Positions 1 to 6,643 of a DNA stretch of 19,444 nt are shown one piece after another. The stretch comes from DASYHS01 sp035998295 (lineage in GTDB: Bacteria > Pseudomonadota > Alphaproteobacteria > Azospirillales > Azospirillaceae). A program made the translations under genes and the position numbers. Location: positions 1 through 19,444 of the forward strand of contig NZ_DASYHS010000232.1 of the NCBI RefSeq assembly GCF_035998295.1, given 5' to 3'. A model generated the notes under the pieces. That model searched no databases, was not told the DNA's origin, and saw only the letters and a list, made by a program, of their open reading frames with translations. The number at the start of each line of letters is the position of its first letter. The first letter of the stretch is position 1.

Positions 1-55
1 GGATCTCCTCGAATTTCATCTCCTGTAGTCCCTGCAGCACCTCCGTCCGCCTCAT
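1..55 (-). CDS. ISNCY-like transposase, N-terminal fragment cut by window edge
   Basis: Reading the minus strand from the ATG at 55 gives MRRTEVLQGLQEMKFEEI and then runs off the window. From memory, this matches the very conserved N-terminus of ISNCY/IS1202-type DDE transposases, which begins MRRTEVLQ-x-L-x-x-M-x-F-E-E and is followed by a helix-turn-helix. An in-frame ATG at 67 would add four residues (MGAE); the family usually starts at the MRRTEV methionine, so I prefer 55. Only 18 codons are visible, so it cannot be judged whether the gene is intact. The other end of the element lies outside the window and no terminal repeat could be confirmed. Confidence 0.6.
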   Translation of the reverse strand, partial: MRRTEVLQGLQEMKFEEI

Positions 56-192
56 CTCCGCCCCCATAACCAAGCTGGAGCGATTCTAAGATCGGACAGA
101 TCACTTGCTACATACCCCGGACACATGACGTGTTACCGACACTCTGAAACCGGCCCACTTGCGCGATGGTGAGTGTGAACGTATGTTTTAGA

Positions 193-230
193 GAGGAAAC
201 CGGGCGGGCGGCTACCCACCCGGTCTCCTT
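193..230. terminator. Long imperfect hairpin, possible terminator
   Basis: Left arm 193-208 and right arm 215-230 pair around the loop CGGCTA, with about 13 of 16 Watson-Crick pairs plus one G-U. The core is CCGGG-C-GGG against CCC-A-CCCGG. It sits immediately after the stop of the candidate minus-strand small ORF (230-307). Neither side has a clean U-tract, so intrinsic termination is uncertain; it could equally be structure at the end of the insertion element. Confidence 0.35.
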
Positions 231-307
231 CATCTCAGGATCGAAAGTTCGACGGTGACGCCGAACAGCCGGAACCGGAGGTGAAGGAAGAAGGTCTTTT
301 CGTCCAT
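230..307 (-). CDS. Candidate 25-residue small protein
   Basis: Minus-strand ORF from ATG at 307 to TGA at 230-232. It starts MDEKTFFLHLRFRLFG and ends in TVELSILR, a basic, hydrophobic, strand-like peptide. An AGAAAGG stretch lies about nine bases upstream of the ATG and could serve as ribosome binding site. A hairpin lies directly behind the stop. I recognise no family. A 25-codon ORF in GC-rich DNA can arise by chance, so this is a candidate only; the hairpin and the purine-rich upstream stretch are the only supporting signals. Confidence 0.25.
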   Translation of the reverse strand: MDEKTFFLHLRFRLFGVTVELSILR

Positions 308-508
308 GGTTGTGGACCTTTCTTCCAGTGGCGGAGGGGGAGGCCCGTCCTCCCCCCTGACCACCCTCGCACCCCGACATGCGATCGGATGCGGTACAAT
401 TGCATTCGATCTGGAGCTCTCGGCCTCTTTTTGTGGCTGGACAACGCGGATGCGCGGCCGGATTCTGTCTTGCCGGGAGTGCGTCGGCGTTACGGAGGCC
501 CGGGTGGA

Positions 509-1147
509 TTGAGCCAGTTGACGATACCCCTGGCGGCGATGACGGTGCTGGCCGCCCTCGGCCTTTTCGGCGTGCTGGTGCTGAACGTGCTGCGCGCGAT
601 GTGGCTGCGCAACGCCATCGACAAGACGGCCGCGCGGCGCGACGACGAGGCTGCGGCCTTGGGCGTGCTGCGTCGGGAGTTCGCGCAGGCCCAGGCGGAC
701 GTCGCCCAGCGCCGGCTCCACCGCCAGAACCAGCTCAACCGGGTCGAAGAGGTGAAGCAGAAGCTCGACCGCGCCAAGCGCGACCGCGTCGAGTTCGTCC
801 ACGAGATCGGCGAGCCGGGGCGCGGGCTGCGCCCGTTCCGCGCCGACCTGTCCCTCGCGCCGGGCTTCGCCGAGGAGAAGCCGGAGGAGGTTCCCTTCAA
901 CCGCGACGTCTGGAAGCACCGCAACGTCGCCGACATCTGGGCGTCGTCGGCCCAGGCGGCAGCCGAGCAGGCTTCGCGCGCCTTCCCGGCGACGTCCGGC
1001 GTGGTGGTCGCGGGGATCGTCGCCGCAGGCGACGTGGTTGCGGGGACCGCTGCCGCAGGCGACGCCGCTGCCGTAGGCGACGCCGCTGCCGTAGGCGACG
1101 CCGCCGCCGCGGGCGACGGGGTGCCGGTGCAGGAGACGGCGCCGTGA
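509..1147 (+). CDS. Uncharacterised membrane-anchored coiled-coil protein with alanine/glycine/aspartate repeat tail
   Basis: Start placed at TTG 509, ten bases after GGAGG (494-498); the same frame stays open upstream but reads as low-complexity non-coding sequence. Predicted product is 212 residues. Residues 5-28 form one hydrophobic segment (LTIPLAAMTVLAALGLFG and onward). Residues about 35-98 are a charged Arg/Glu/Gln-rich coiled coil, followed by a conserved-looking block with LAPGF (116-120), W135, W144 and FPATSG (159-164). The C-terminus (about 170-205) is a repeat tail of DAAAVG type. The C-terminal block aligns without gaps to the next gene's product, so the two look like diverged paralogues. 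The TGA overlaps the next ATG by one base, indicating coupled translation. Function unknown; I recognise no named family. Confidence 0.7.
   Translation: MSQLTIPLAAMTVLAALGLFGVLVLNVLRAMWLRNAIDKTAARRDDEAAALGVLRREFAQAQADVAQRRLHRQNQLNRVEEVKQKLDRAKRDRVEFVHEIGEPGRGLRPFRADLSLAPGFAEEKPEEVPFNRDVWKHRNVADIWASSAQAAAEQASRAFPATSGVVVAGIVAAGDVVAGTAAAGDAAAVGDAAAVGDAAAAGDGVPVQETAP
1061..1114 (+). repeat. Three tandem 18-bp repeats inside a coding region
   Basis: Unit GACGCCGCTGCCGTAGGC occurs at 1061-1078 and 1079-1096 as identical copies, with a diverged third copy at 1097-1114. Degenerate copies (GCCGCAGGCGAC) flank it from about 1022. The length is a multiple of three, so the array stays in frame and encodes Asp-Ala-Ala-Ala-Val-Gly repeats in the C-terminal tail of the 509-1147 gene. 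Confidence 0.9.
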
Positions 1148-1656
1148 TGCCGTTCCTGTTCACTCTCGCCATCGTCTGCCTGATGCTCGCGGCCAGCGCC
1201 GCGTTCCACCGGGGCGAGACGCGATCCGCAGGCCTGAGGACGATGCTCGCCAGCCTGGAGAACGAGCGTGCGCTCGTGGCCCGCAAGGCCGACGAGTTGG
1301 GCACCGGCGTCGCCGCGCAGCAGGCGACCGCGCTTCGCCTGGACGAGGAGGCCGGCCGCCTCCGGCTGGAGGCTGACGAGCTGGATGCCGCGCTGCAGCG
1401 CCTGGTTGCCCAGCCCCGCGACCGGATATTCCTGGCCGACCGCACGCCCGGCCGGGCGCGCCGGCTCTGGGAGGCGGTGGTGATGCACGATGCCAATGCC
1501 CGCAGCCCCGCGCCCGGCTTCGCGCGGAGCTGGTCGGCCGGGCGGCGCTATCTGCTCACCGCCAACAACGAGAAGGACGCCCGGACCAGGGCCGACATCC
1601 GTTTTCCCGCCACCGGCGGCTTCCGCGTAATCGGGCTGAAGCCGACCACGCTCTGA
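1147..1656 (+). CDS. Uncharacterised membrane-anchored coiled-coil protein, paralogue of upstream gene
   Basis: ATG at 1147 overlaps the upstream stop (TGATG); a GTG at 1144 is an alternative. Product is 169 residues. Residues 2-19 are an N-terminal hydrophobic segment (MPFLFTLAIVCLMLAASAAF), either a membrane anchor or an uncleaved signal. A Leu/Glu/Arg-rich coiled coil spans about 30-88. The C-terminal block has PAPGF (121-125), W129 and FPATGG (153-158). In both this protein and its upstream neighbour the key Trp precedes the Phe of FPAT by exactly 24 residues, and both continue G-x-x-V-x-G-(I/L). I infer a co-translated pair that may assemble together at the membrane. It converges on lipB with a gap of seven bases. 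Function unknown. Confidence 0.75.
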   Translation: MPFLFTLAIVCLMLAASAAFHRGETRSAGLRTMLASLENERALVARKADELGTGVAAQQATALRLDEEAGRLRLEADELDAALQRLVAQPRDRIFLADRTPGRARRLWEAVVMHDANARSPAPGFARSWSAGRRYLLTANNEKDARTRADIRFPATGGFRVIGLKPTTL

Positions 1657-1663
1657 GGCGTCC

Positions 1664-2308
1664 TTACCGGCCGAACACGTCGGCCCAGGTGTCGGCGAGG
1701 ACCGAATCGACTTCCGGCATGGTGACCAGGTGGCCGAGCGCGTGCAGGCTGGTCACGCCGTGCTCGCTGATGCCGCAGGGGACGATCCCGCCGAAATGCG
1801 ACAGGTCGGGGTCGACGTTGAGCGACATCCCGTGGAACGTGACCCAGCGCCGGACGCGCACGCCGATGGCGCCGATCTTGTTCTCCCGGCCGGGCTGGCC
1901 ATAGGGCGCCATGTCGACCCAGATGCCGACGCGGCCGTCGCGCCGCTCGCCCCTGACGTTGAAGTGGGCGAGCGTCCGGATCATCCACTCCTCCAGGCCG
2001 CGCACGAAGGCGCGGACGTCCGGGCCGCGGCGCTTCAGGTCGAGCATCACATAGCCGACCCGCTGCCCGGGGCCGTGATAGGTGTACTGGCCGCCCCGGC
2101 CGGCGTCGTAGACCGGGAAGCGCGACGGGTCGATCAGGTCGGACGGCTGGGCGCTGGTGCCCGCGGTGTAGAGCGGCGGGTGCTCCAGCAGCCACACGGT
2201 TTCCGGCGCGGTGCCGGCGCGGATCGCATCGACGCGCCGGTCCATCTCGGCGAGCGCCTCGGGGTAGGGCACCGGCGCGTCGGAGATGCGCCACTCGATC
2301 TTGCTCAT
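1664..2308 (-). CDS. lipB: Octanoyltransferase LipB
   Basis: Transfers the octanoyl group from octanoyl-ACP to a lysine of lipoyl domains (E2 subunits, GcvH), the first step of endogenous lipoate synthesis in the cytoplasm. The 214-residue product has the family landmarks in order: LLEHPPLYTAGTSA (40-53), RGGQYTYHGPGQ (71-82), the catalytic-dyad lysine K144 in ENKIGAIGVRV, and the catalytic cysteine C178 in IVPCGI. Length is normal for alphaproteobacterial LipB. Start at ATG 2308 (MSKIEW); no strong Shine-Dalgarno is seen, and the upstream leader contains three 14-bp repeats. It stands alone on the minus strand, convergent with the coiled-coil pair. Confidence 0.97.
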   Translation of the reverse strand: MSKIEWRISDAPVPYPEALAEMDRRVDAIRAGTAPETVWLLEHPPLYTAGTSAQPSDLIDPSRFPVYDAGRGGQYTYHGPGQRVGYVMLDLKRRGPDVRAFVRGLEEWMIRTLAHFNVRGERRDGRVGIWVDMAPYGQPGRENKIGAIGVRVRRWVTFHGMSLNVDPDLSHFGGIVPCGISEHGVTSLHALGHLVTMPEVDSVLADTWADVFGR

Positions 2309-2313
2309 GGGGC

Positions 2314-2355
2314 GGGTCTCAGGGGATCGGTCTCAGGGGGTGGATCTCAGGGGGG
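2314..2355. repeat. Three 14-bp tandem repeats just upstream of lipB
   Basis: The core TCTCAGGGG occurs at 2317-2325, 2331-2339 and 2345-2353 with an exact 14-base period; flanking bases are GG or GA before and ATC/GTG after. It lies 9-47 bases upstream of the lipB start codon, inside its expected 5' leader or promoter, and upstream of the divergent tRNA gene. It could be a regulator or RNA-level element, or replication slippage. Confidence 0.75.
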
Positions 2356-2414
2356 CGTTCATGGGCCCGGGCCGGCTTTTTGACGGTGGGGCCCGATCCG
2401 GCGCGTTTCCGTGC

Positions 2415-2443
2415 TTGATCGGGCTCGGGGGATTTGGTATCCA
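2415..2443 (+). promoter_or_regulatory. Candidate sigma-70 promoter for tRNA-Leu
   Basis: TTGATC (2415-2420), a 17-base spacer, then TATCCA (2438-2443), 49 bases before the tRNA. Four or five of six bases match the consensus in the -35 and three or four in the -10. Position and spacing fit a tRNA promoter. Confidence 0.4.
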
Positions 2444-2492
2444 CCGCGGGCATTCGGCGCAAGCCCGCAAGGGGCCGGATGGACGTGGAAAT

Positions 2493-2579
2493 GCGGTCGT
2501 GGCGGAATTGGTAGACGCGCAGCGTTGAGGTCGCTGTGGCCGAAAGGCCGTGGAAGTTCGAGTCTTCTCGACCGCACCA
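2493..2579 (+). tRNA. tRNA-Leu (anticodon GAG)
   Basis: 87-nt class II tRNA. Acceptor stem GCGGTCG (2493-2499) pairs with CGACCGC (2569-2575), followed by discriminator A and encoded CCA (2577-2579). The anticodon stem CAGCG/CGCTG encloses TTGAGGT, with GAG at 2527-2529, reading CUC and CUU leucine codons. The long variable arm is GGCC-GAAA-GGCC, as expected for leucine tRNAs, and the T-arm loop is TTCGAGT. A very strong terminator begins two bases after CCA. Confidence 0.98.
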
Positions 2580-2580
2580 A

Positions 2581-2620
2581 CGAAAAGCCCCGCCGGAGGA
2601 AACTCCGGCGGGGCTTTTCG
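2581..2620 (+). terminator. Rho-independent terminator of tRNA-Leu
   Basis: Perfect 18-bp stem (2581-2598 with 2603-2620) around the tetraloop GAAA. The arm is CGAAAAGCCCCGCCGGAG, its complement ends in GGGGCTTTTCG, and TTTGTTCC follows. A-tract and T-tract flank the GC core symmetrically, so it could act in both directions. Confidence 0.95.
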
Positions 2621-2643
2621 TTTGTTCCTTCGCAGACGCGCGC

Positions 2644-2672
2644 TGGACAAGGCGGGAGCGCGTCAGTATCCC
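2644..2672 (+). promoter_or_regulatory. Candidate sigma-70 promoter for maeB
   Basis: TGGACA (2644-2649), a 17-base spacer and TATCCC (2667-2672), about 60 bases before the maeB start and just after the tRNA terminator. The same -35 hexamer with 17-base spacing recurs before the thiolase gene and before the rRNA leader. Confidence 0.4.
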
Positions 2673-2733
2673 TGCGCTGCGGGGAAGGGGCCGGGCCCCG
2701 CCGATCTGACCGGCGCATCGCGGAAGAGTTCAC

Positions 2734-5019
2734 ATGGCCGACAATCTCAAGGACGCGGCGCTCGACTACCACCGCTATCCCAGCCCGGGGAAGATCGCGG
2801 TCCAGCCGACCAAGCCGCTCGCGACGCAGCGCGACCTGGCGCTGGCGTATTCGCCCGGCGTGGCCGCCGCCTGCGACGCGATCGTCGCCGATCCCCAGGA
2901 AGCGTCGCGCGTCACCGCCCGCGGCAACCTCGTCGCGGTCGTCACGAACGGCACCGCCGTGCTCGGCCTGGGCGCGATCGGGCCGCTCGCGGCGAAGCCG
3001 GTGATGGAGGGCAAGGGCGTCCTGTTCAAGAAGTTCGCCGGCATCGACGTCTTCGACATCGAGATCGACGAGACCGACCCCGACCGCCTGGTCGACGTCG
3101 TCGCGGCGCTCGAGCCGACCTTCGGCGGCATCAACCTCGAGGACATCAAGGCGCCGGAGTGCTTCTACATCGAGGAGAAGCTGCGCGAGCGCATGCGCAT
3201 CCCCGTCTTCCACGACGACCAGCACGGCACGGCGATCATCGTCGGCGCCGCCGTCACCAACGCGCTGCGGCTGACCGGCAAGCGGATCGACGAGGTGCGC
3301 CTCGTGACCTCGGGGGCCGGGGCCGCGGCGCTCGCCTGCCTCGACCTGCTTGTGGACCTCGGCATGCCGGTCGGCAACATCACCGTGACCGACATCGCCG
3401 GCGTGGTCTACGAGGGCCGTAACGAACTGATGGACCCCCGTAAGGAGCGCTACGCCAGGCGCACCGAGGCGCGGACGCTGGCCGAGGTGATCGGCGGCGC
3501 CGACATCTTCCTCGGGCTGTCCGCGCCGCGCGTGCTCAAGCCCGAGATGGTCGAGCGGATGGCGTCGCGGCCGGTGATCCTGGCGCTCGCCAACCCGGTG
3601 CCCGAGATCATGCCGGAGGAGGTGAGGGCGGTGCGCCCGGACGCGATCATGGCGACGGGGCGCTCGGACTACCCGAACCAGGTCAACAACGTCCTGTGCT
3701 TCCCCTTCATCTTCCGCGGCGCGCTCGACGTCGGCGCGACCGCCATCAACGAGGCGATGAAGATCGCGGCGGTCAAGGCGATCGCCGGGCTGGCGCTGGC
3801 CGAGCCGAGCGATATCGTCGCCACCGCCTATGGCGAGCAGCAGGCGAGCTTCGGGCCCGAGTACCTGATCCCCAAGCCGTTCGACCCGCGCCTCATCCTC
3901 GAGATCGCGCCCGCCGTGGCCAAGGCGGCCATGGACAGCGGCGTGGCGACGCGGCCGATCGGGAACTTCCCGGCCTACCGCGACAAGCTCAACGAGTTCG
4001 TCTTCCGCTCGGGCCTGGTGATGCGGCCGGTCTTCGCTCGGGCGAAGCAGGACCCGAGGCGCATCGCCTATGCCGAGGGCGAGGAGGAGCGGGTGCTGCG
4101 CGCGGTCCAGGTGGTGGTCGACGACGGGCTTGCCCGGCCGATCCTGATCGGCCGGCGCGAGGTCGTCGCGCGCCGGGCCGAGCGGCTCGGCCTGCGCATC
4201 CGCCAAGGCGACCATTACGACCTCGTCGATCCCGAGGACGACCCGCGCTACCACGACTATTGGACGCTGTACCACCGCCTGATGGAGCGGCGCGGGGTCT
4301 CCCCCGACGCGGCGCGCACGATCCTGCGCACCAACACCACCGTGATCGGCTCGCTGATGGTCCGGCGCGGCGAGGCGGATGCCGTCGTGTGCGGCACGAT
4401 CGGGCGCTACACCGCCCATCTCGACGACGTGCTCGACGTGCTGGAGCTGAAGCCCGGCGTGCGGATGCCGGCGGCGCTCAGCGCGCTGATCCTGCCCAAG
4501 GGCACGTATTTCCTGTGCGACACCTACGTCTCGCCCGATCCCGGCCCGGACGAGATCGCGGAGATGACGCTCCAGGCGGCCGAGGAGGTCCGGCGCTTCG
4601 GCATCGTGCCGAAGGTCGCGCTGGTCTCCCACAGCAGCTTCGGCAGCCACGACGACCCGGACGCGCGGAAGATGCGCCTCGCGCTGGCCGAGATCCTGCG
4701 CCGCGCGCCCGACCTGGAGGTCGAGGGCGAGATGCACGCGGACGCCGCCCTGTCCGAGGAGATCCGCGACCGGATCTTCCCGAACTCGCGCCTCAGGGGG
4801 GCGGCGAACCTGCTGATCATGCCGACGCTGGACGCGGCCAACATCGCCTTCAACCTGCTGAAGGTCCTGGGCGAGGGCCTCTCGATCGGGCCGATCCTGC
4901 TGGGCTGCGCGAAGCCCGCCCACATCCTGACCCCCTCGGTCTCGGTCAGGGGCATCGTGAACGTCTCGGCGCTCGCGACCGTGGACGCGCAGATGCAGGC
5001 GGCGGAGAGCGGCGGATGA
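2734..5019 (+). CDS. maeB: NADP-dependent malic enzyme with C-terminal phosphotransacetylase-like domain
   Basis: Oxidatively decarboxylates malate to pyruvate, supplying NADPH and linking the TCA cycle to acetyl-CoA metabolism. The 761-residue length is that of the MaeB fusion class. The malic enzyme N-domain carries Y39 (AYSPGVA), the catalytic lysine K94 (EGKGVLFKK), INLED (133-137) and FHDDQHGTA (159-167). The nucleotide-binding domain contains SGAGAAA (193-199). From about residue 430 a phosphotransacetylase-type domain follows (LIMPTLDAANIAFNLLK near the end), which in this family is generally regarded as regulatory, responding to acetyl-CoA, rather than catalytic. GGAAGAG upstream of ATG 2734 is the likely ribosome binding site. 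Its stop overlaps the ATG of a 13-codon micro-ORF leading into mgtE. Flux from the leucine pathway genes downstream (acetyl-CoA) fits its role, but that link is inference. Confidence 0.97.
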   Translation: MADNLKDAALDYHRYPSPGKIAVQPTKPLATQRDLALAYSPGVAAACDAIVADPQEASRVTARGNLVAVVTNGTAVLGLGAIGPLAAKPVMEGKGVLFKKFAGIDVFDIEIDETDPDRLVDVVAALEPTFGGINLEDIKAPECFYIEEKLRERMRIPVFHDDQHGTAIIVGAAVTNALRLTGKRIDEVRLVTSGAGAAALACLDLLVDLGMPVGNITVTDIAGVVYEGRNELMDPRKERYARRTEARTLAEVIGGADIFLGLSAPRVLKPEMVERMASRPVILALANPVPEIMPEEVRAVRPDAIMATGRSDYPNQVNNVLCFPFIFRGALDVGATAINEAMKIAAVKAIAGLALAEPSDIVATAYGEQQASFGPEYLIPKPFDPRLILEIAPAVAKAAMDSGVATRPIGNFPAYRDKLNEFVFRSGLVMRPVFARAKQDPRRIAYAEGEEERVLRAVQVVVDDGLARPILIGRREVVARRAERLGLRIRQGDHYDLVDPEDDPRYHDYWTLYHRLMERRGVSPDAARTILRTNTTVIGSLMVRRGEADAVVCGTIGRYTAHLDDVLDVLELKPGVRMPAALSALILPKGTYFLCDTYVSPDPGPDEIAEMTLQAAEEVRRFGIVPKVALVSHSSFGSHDDPDARKMRLALAEILRRAPDLEVEGEMHADAALSEEIRDRIFPNSRLRGAANLLIMPTLDAANIAFNLLKVLGEGLSIGPILLGCAKPAHILTPSVSVRGIVNVSALATVDAQMQAAESGG

Positions 5020-5057
5020 TCCGGGCGGTGCCGGCGGCACGGGGCGTGGCCCGATGA
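5016..5057 (+). CDS. 13-codon micro-ORF bridging maeB and mgtE
   Basis: ATG 5016 overlaps the maeB TGA (ATGA), and its own TGA (5055-5057) overlaps the mgtE ATG (again ATGA). It encodes MIRAVPAARGVAR. GGAGAG (5004-5009) sits six bases before its ATG, a better Shine-Dalgarno than any before mgtE. I read it as a possible translational relay carrying ribosomes from maeB to mgtE; the peptide itself need not have a function. Chance overlap in GC-rich DNA is the alternative. Confidence 0.35.
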   Translation: MIRAVPAARGVAR

Positions 5058-6508
5058 CCGGCGGGCCTCCCGAGGACGTCCGGGACCAGGATGCGCTGCG
5101 CGATCCGCCGGCGCGGCCCCTCGGCCCGGCGGACGGACGGTCCGAGGACGAGGCGGGCGAGCGCGACTACGCGCCGCTGCCCGACCTCGTCCAGCAGGTC
5201 CGGGAATGGCTGGACCAGAATCGGCTGGACCTGATCGAGACGCTGACCTCGGACCTGCACTCGGCCGACCTGGCCGACCTGCTGGAGCAGGTCGGCGCCG
5301 AGGAGCGCCGGCTGCTGCTGCAGGTCCTCCGCCCGAACCTCGATCCCGAGCTGTTCGCCCATCTCGACAGCTCGATCCGCGAGGAACTGGTCGAGATCAT
5401 GGAGCCGCGGGAGATCGCGGCCGCCGTCGCCGAGATGGAGAGCGACGACGCGATCGACCTGATCGAGGACCTGGACGAGGAGCGGCGGGCCGAGATCCTG
5501 GCGGCGCTGCCGGCCGAGGCGCGCGCCCAGGTCGAGGAGGGGCTGACCTACCCCGAATACAGCGCCGGCCGGCTGATGCAGCGCGACCTCGTCGCCGTGC
5601 CCCAGTTCTGGACCGTCGGCAAGGTGCTGGACTTCCTGCGCGCGTCCGGCGACGACCTGCCGGAGGAGTTCTACGACATCTTCATCGTCGATCCGATGCA
5701 CCGGATCGTCGGCAGCGTGCCGATCTCGCGCGTGATGCGCTCCAAGCGCGCGGTCAAGGTCCAGGACATCGCGATCGAGGACATCCACAAGATCCCCGCC
5801 ACCATGGACCAGGAGGAGGTCGCCTTCCTGTTCCGCCAGTACGGCCTCGTCTCGGCGCCGGTGGTCGATGCGGCGGGCCGCCTGATCGGCGTGGTGATGG
5901 TCGACGACGTCGTCGACGTGATCGACGAGGAGGCGGAGGACGACCTGCTCAAGCTGGGCGGCGTCGCCGACACCGACATCTATCGTGCCGTCCTCGACAC
6001 GACCAAGGCCAGGTTCTCCTGGCTCGCGATCAACATGGTGACGGCGTTCCTCGCCGCGTCGGTGATCGGCCTGTTCGAGGCGACGATCGAGCGGATCGTG
6101 GCGCTGGCCGTGCTGCTGCCGGTCGTGGCCGGCATGGGCGGCAACGCCGGTACGCAGACCCTCACCGTGGCGGTGCGCGCGATCGCGACGCGCGAGCTGT
6201 CGGACGCCAACGCGCTGCGCTTCGTCGGCAAGGAGGCGCTGGTCGGCGCCATCAACGGCTCGACCTTCGCCCTGCTGGTGGGCGCGGCCGCGGGCCTGTG
6301 GTTCCGCGACCCCATGATCGGGGTCGTGATCGGCTGCGCCATGGTCGTGAACCTGTTCGTCGCCGGGCTCGCCGGCACGCTGATCCCGCTCGGCCTCACG
6401 AAGCTGCGCATCGATCCGGCGGTCGCGAGCAGCGTGTTCCTGACGACGGTCACCGACGTGGTCGGCTTCTTCGCGTTCCTGGGACTGGCGGCGCTGATCC
6501 TGCTGTGA
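5054..6508 (+). CDS. mgtE: Magnesium channel/transporter MgtE
   Basis: Inner-membrane Mg2+ channel gated by intracellular Mg2+. The 484-residue product has the standard order. A variable polar N-tail (1-40) precedes the helical N domain (about 45-165). Two CBS domains (about 170-235 and 238-298) follow, then the plug helix and five membrane segments from about 320 to 484. The family signature GMGGNAGTQ is at 360-368. DPAVASSVFLTTVTDVVGF (454-472) includes D468, corresponding to the pore aspartate of characterised MgtE. The start at ATG 5054 has no strong Shine-Dalgarno; translation is probably coupled through the micro-ORF from maeB. Its linkage to maeB may reflect the Mg2+/Mn2+ need of malic enzyme, which is inference. 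Confidence 0.97.
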   Translation: MTGGPPEDVRDQDALRDPPARPLGPADGRSEDEAGERDYAPLPDLVQQVREWLDQNRLDLIETLTSDLHSADLADLLEQVGAEERRLLLQVLRPNLDPELFAHLDSSIREELVEIMEPREIAAAVAEMESDDAIDLIEDLDEERRAEILAALPAEARAQVEEGLTYPEYSAGRLMQRDLVAVPQFWTVGKVLDFLRASGDDLPEEFYDIFIVDPMHRIVGSVPISRVMRSKRAVKVQDIAIEDIHKIPATMDQEEVAFLFRQYGLVSAPVVDAAGRLIGVVMVDDVVDVIDEEAEDDLLKLGGVADTDIYRAVLDTTKARFSWLAINMVTAFLAASVIGLFEATIERIVALAVLLPVVAGMGGNAGTQTLTVAVRAIATRELSDANALRFVGKEALVGAINGSTFALLVGAAAGLWFRDPMIGVVIGCAMVVNLFVAGLAGTLIPLGLTKLRIDPAVASSVFLTTVTDVVGFFAFLGLAALILL

Positions 6509-6643
6509 GTCTCGGCCGGGCGGAAGGGGCTGGTTAAATACGGTTGCGTACGGTAGGTATACCGCAGCATCGCCCTACGCGCGCCCCGCCGGGCGGCAGA
6601 GTGCGCAAGCAGCGTGCGCAAGACGCTCAGGAGGAACGGTCCC
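6509..6643 (+). promoter_or_regulatory. Upstream region of ivd with candidate operator
   Basis: 135-base gap between mgtE and ivd, with an AT-richer stretch around 6533-6565. It contains the perfect palindrome GGTATACC (6556-6563), which sits inside the wider CGGTA-N4-TACCG (6551-6564), and a partial direct repeat ACGGTTGCGT/ACGGTAGGTA. A clear -35/-10 pair could not be assigned. AGGAGG (6629-6634) nine bases before ATG 6644 is a near-perfect ribosome binding site. Confidence 0.3.

Larger units (their letters stand above)
68..508. other. Intergenic region beside the insertion element
   Basis: About 440 bases without a convincing large gene, visibly less GC-rich than the rest up to about 200. 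It probably includes the promoter-side end of the insertion element. A short inverted repeat, ACACTC at 139-144 and GAGTGT at 171-176, could be a sub-terminal element, but no terminal repeat or target duplication could be established. Within it are a long imperfect hairpin (193-230) and a candidate 25-codon minus-strand ORF (230-307), listed separately. A TACAAT at about 393-398 on the plus strand resembles a -10 box but has no matching -35. Confidence 0.5.

Noticed and set aside
281..508. Upstream extension of the first coiled-coil gene
   Set aside because: The extra 76 codons have no coding character, while GGAGG at 494-498 and the hydrophobic N-terminus support a start at 509.
1022..1117. 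CRISPR-like repeat array
   Set aside because: The repeats are directly adjacent, without spacers, in frame and coding.
2423..2492. Riboswitch upstream of the tRNA or lipB
   Set aside because: No recognisable aptamer core; the gap is short and explained by promoter elements and tandem repeats.
2359..5040. 893-codon minus-strand ORF opposite maeB
   Set aside because: It is the low-complexity Arg/Asp/His-rich shadow of maeB in high-GC DNA, and no family motif is present.
6614..6643. Earlier start for ivd at ATG 6614
   Set aside because: It would place the AGGAGG ribosome site inside the gene; ATG 6644 is correctly spaced and begins the conserved sequence.
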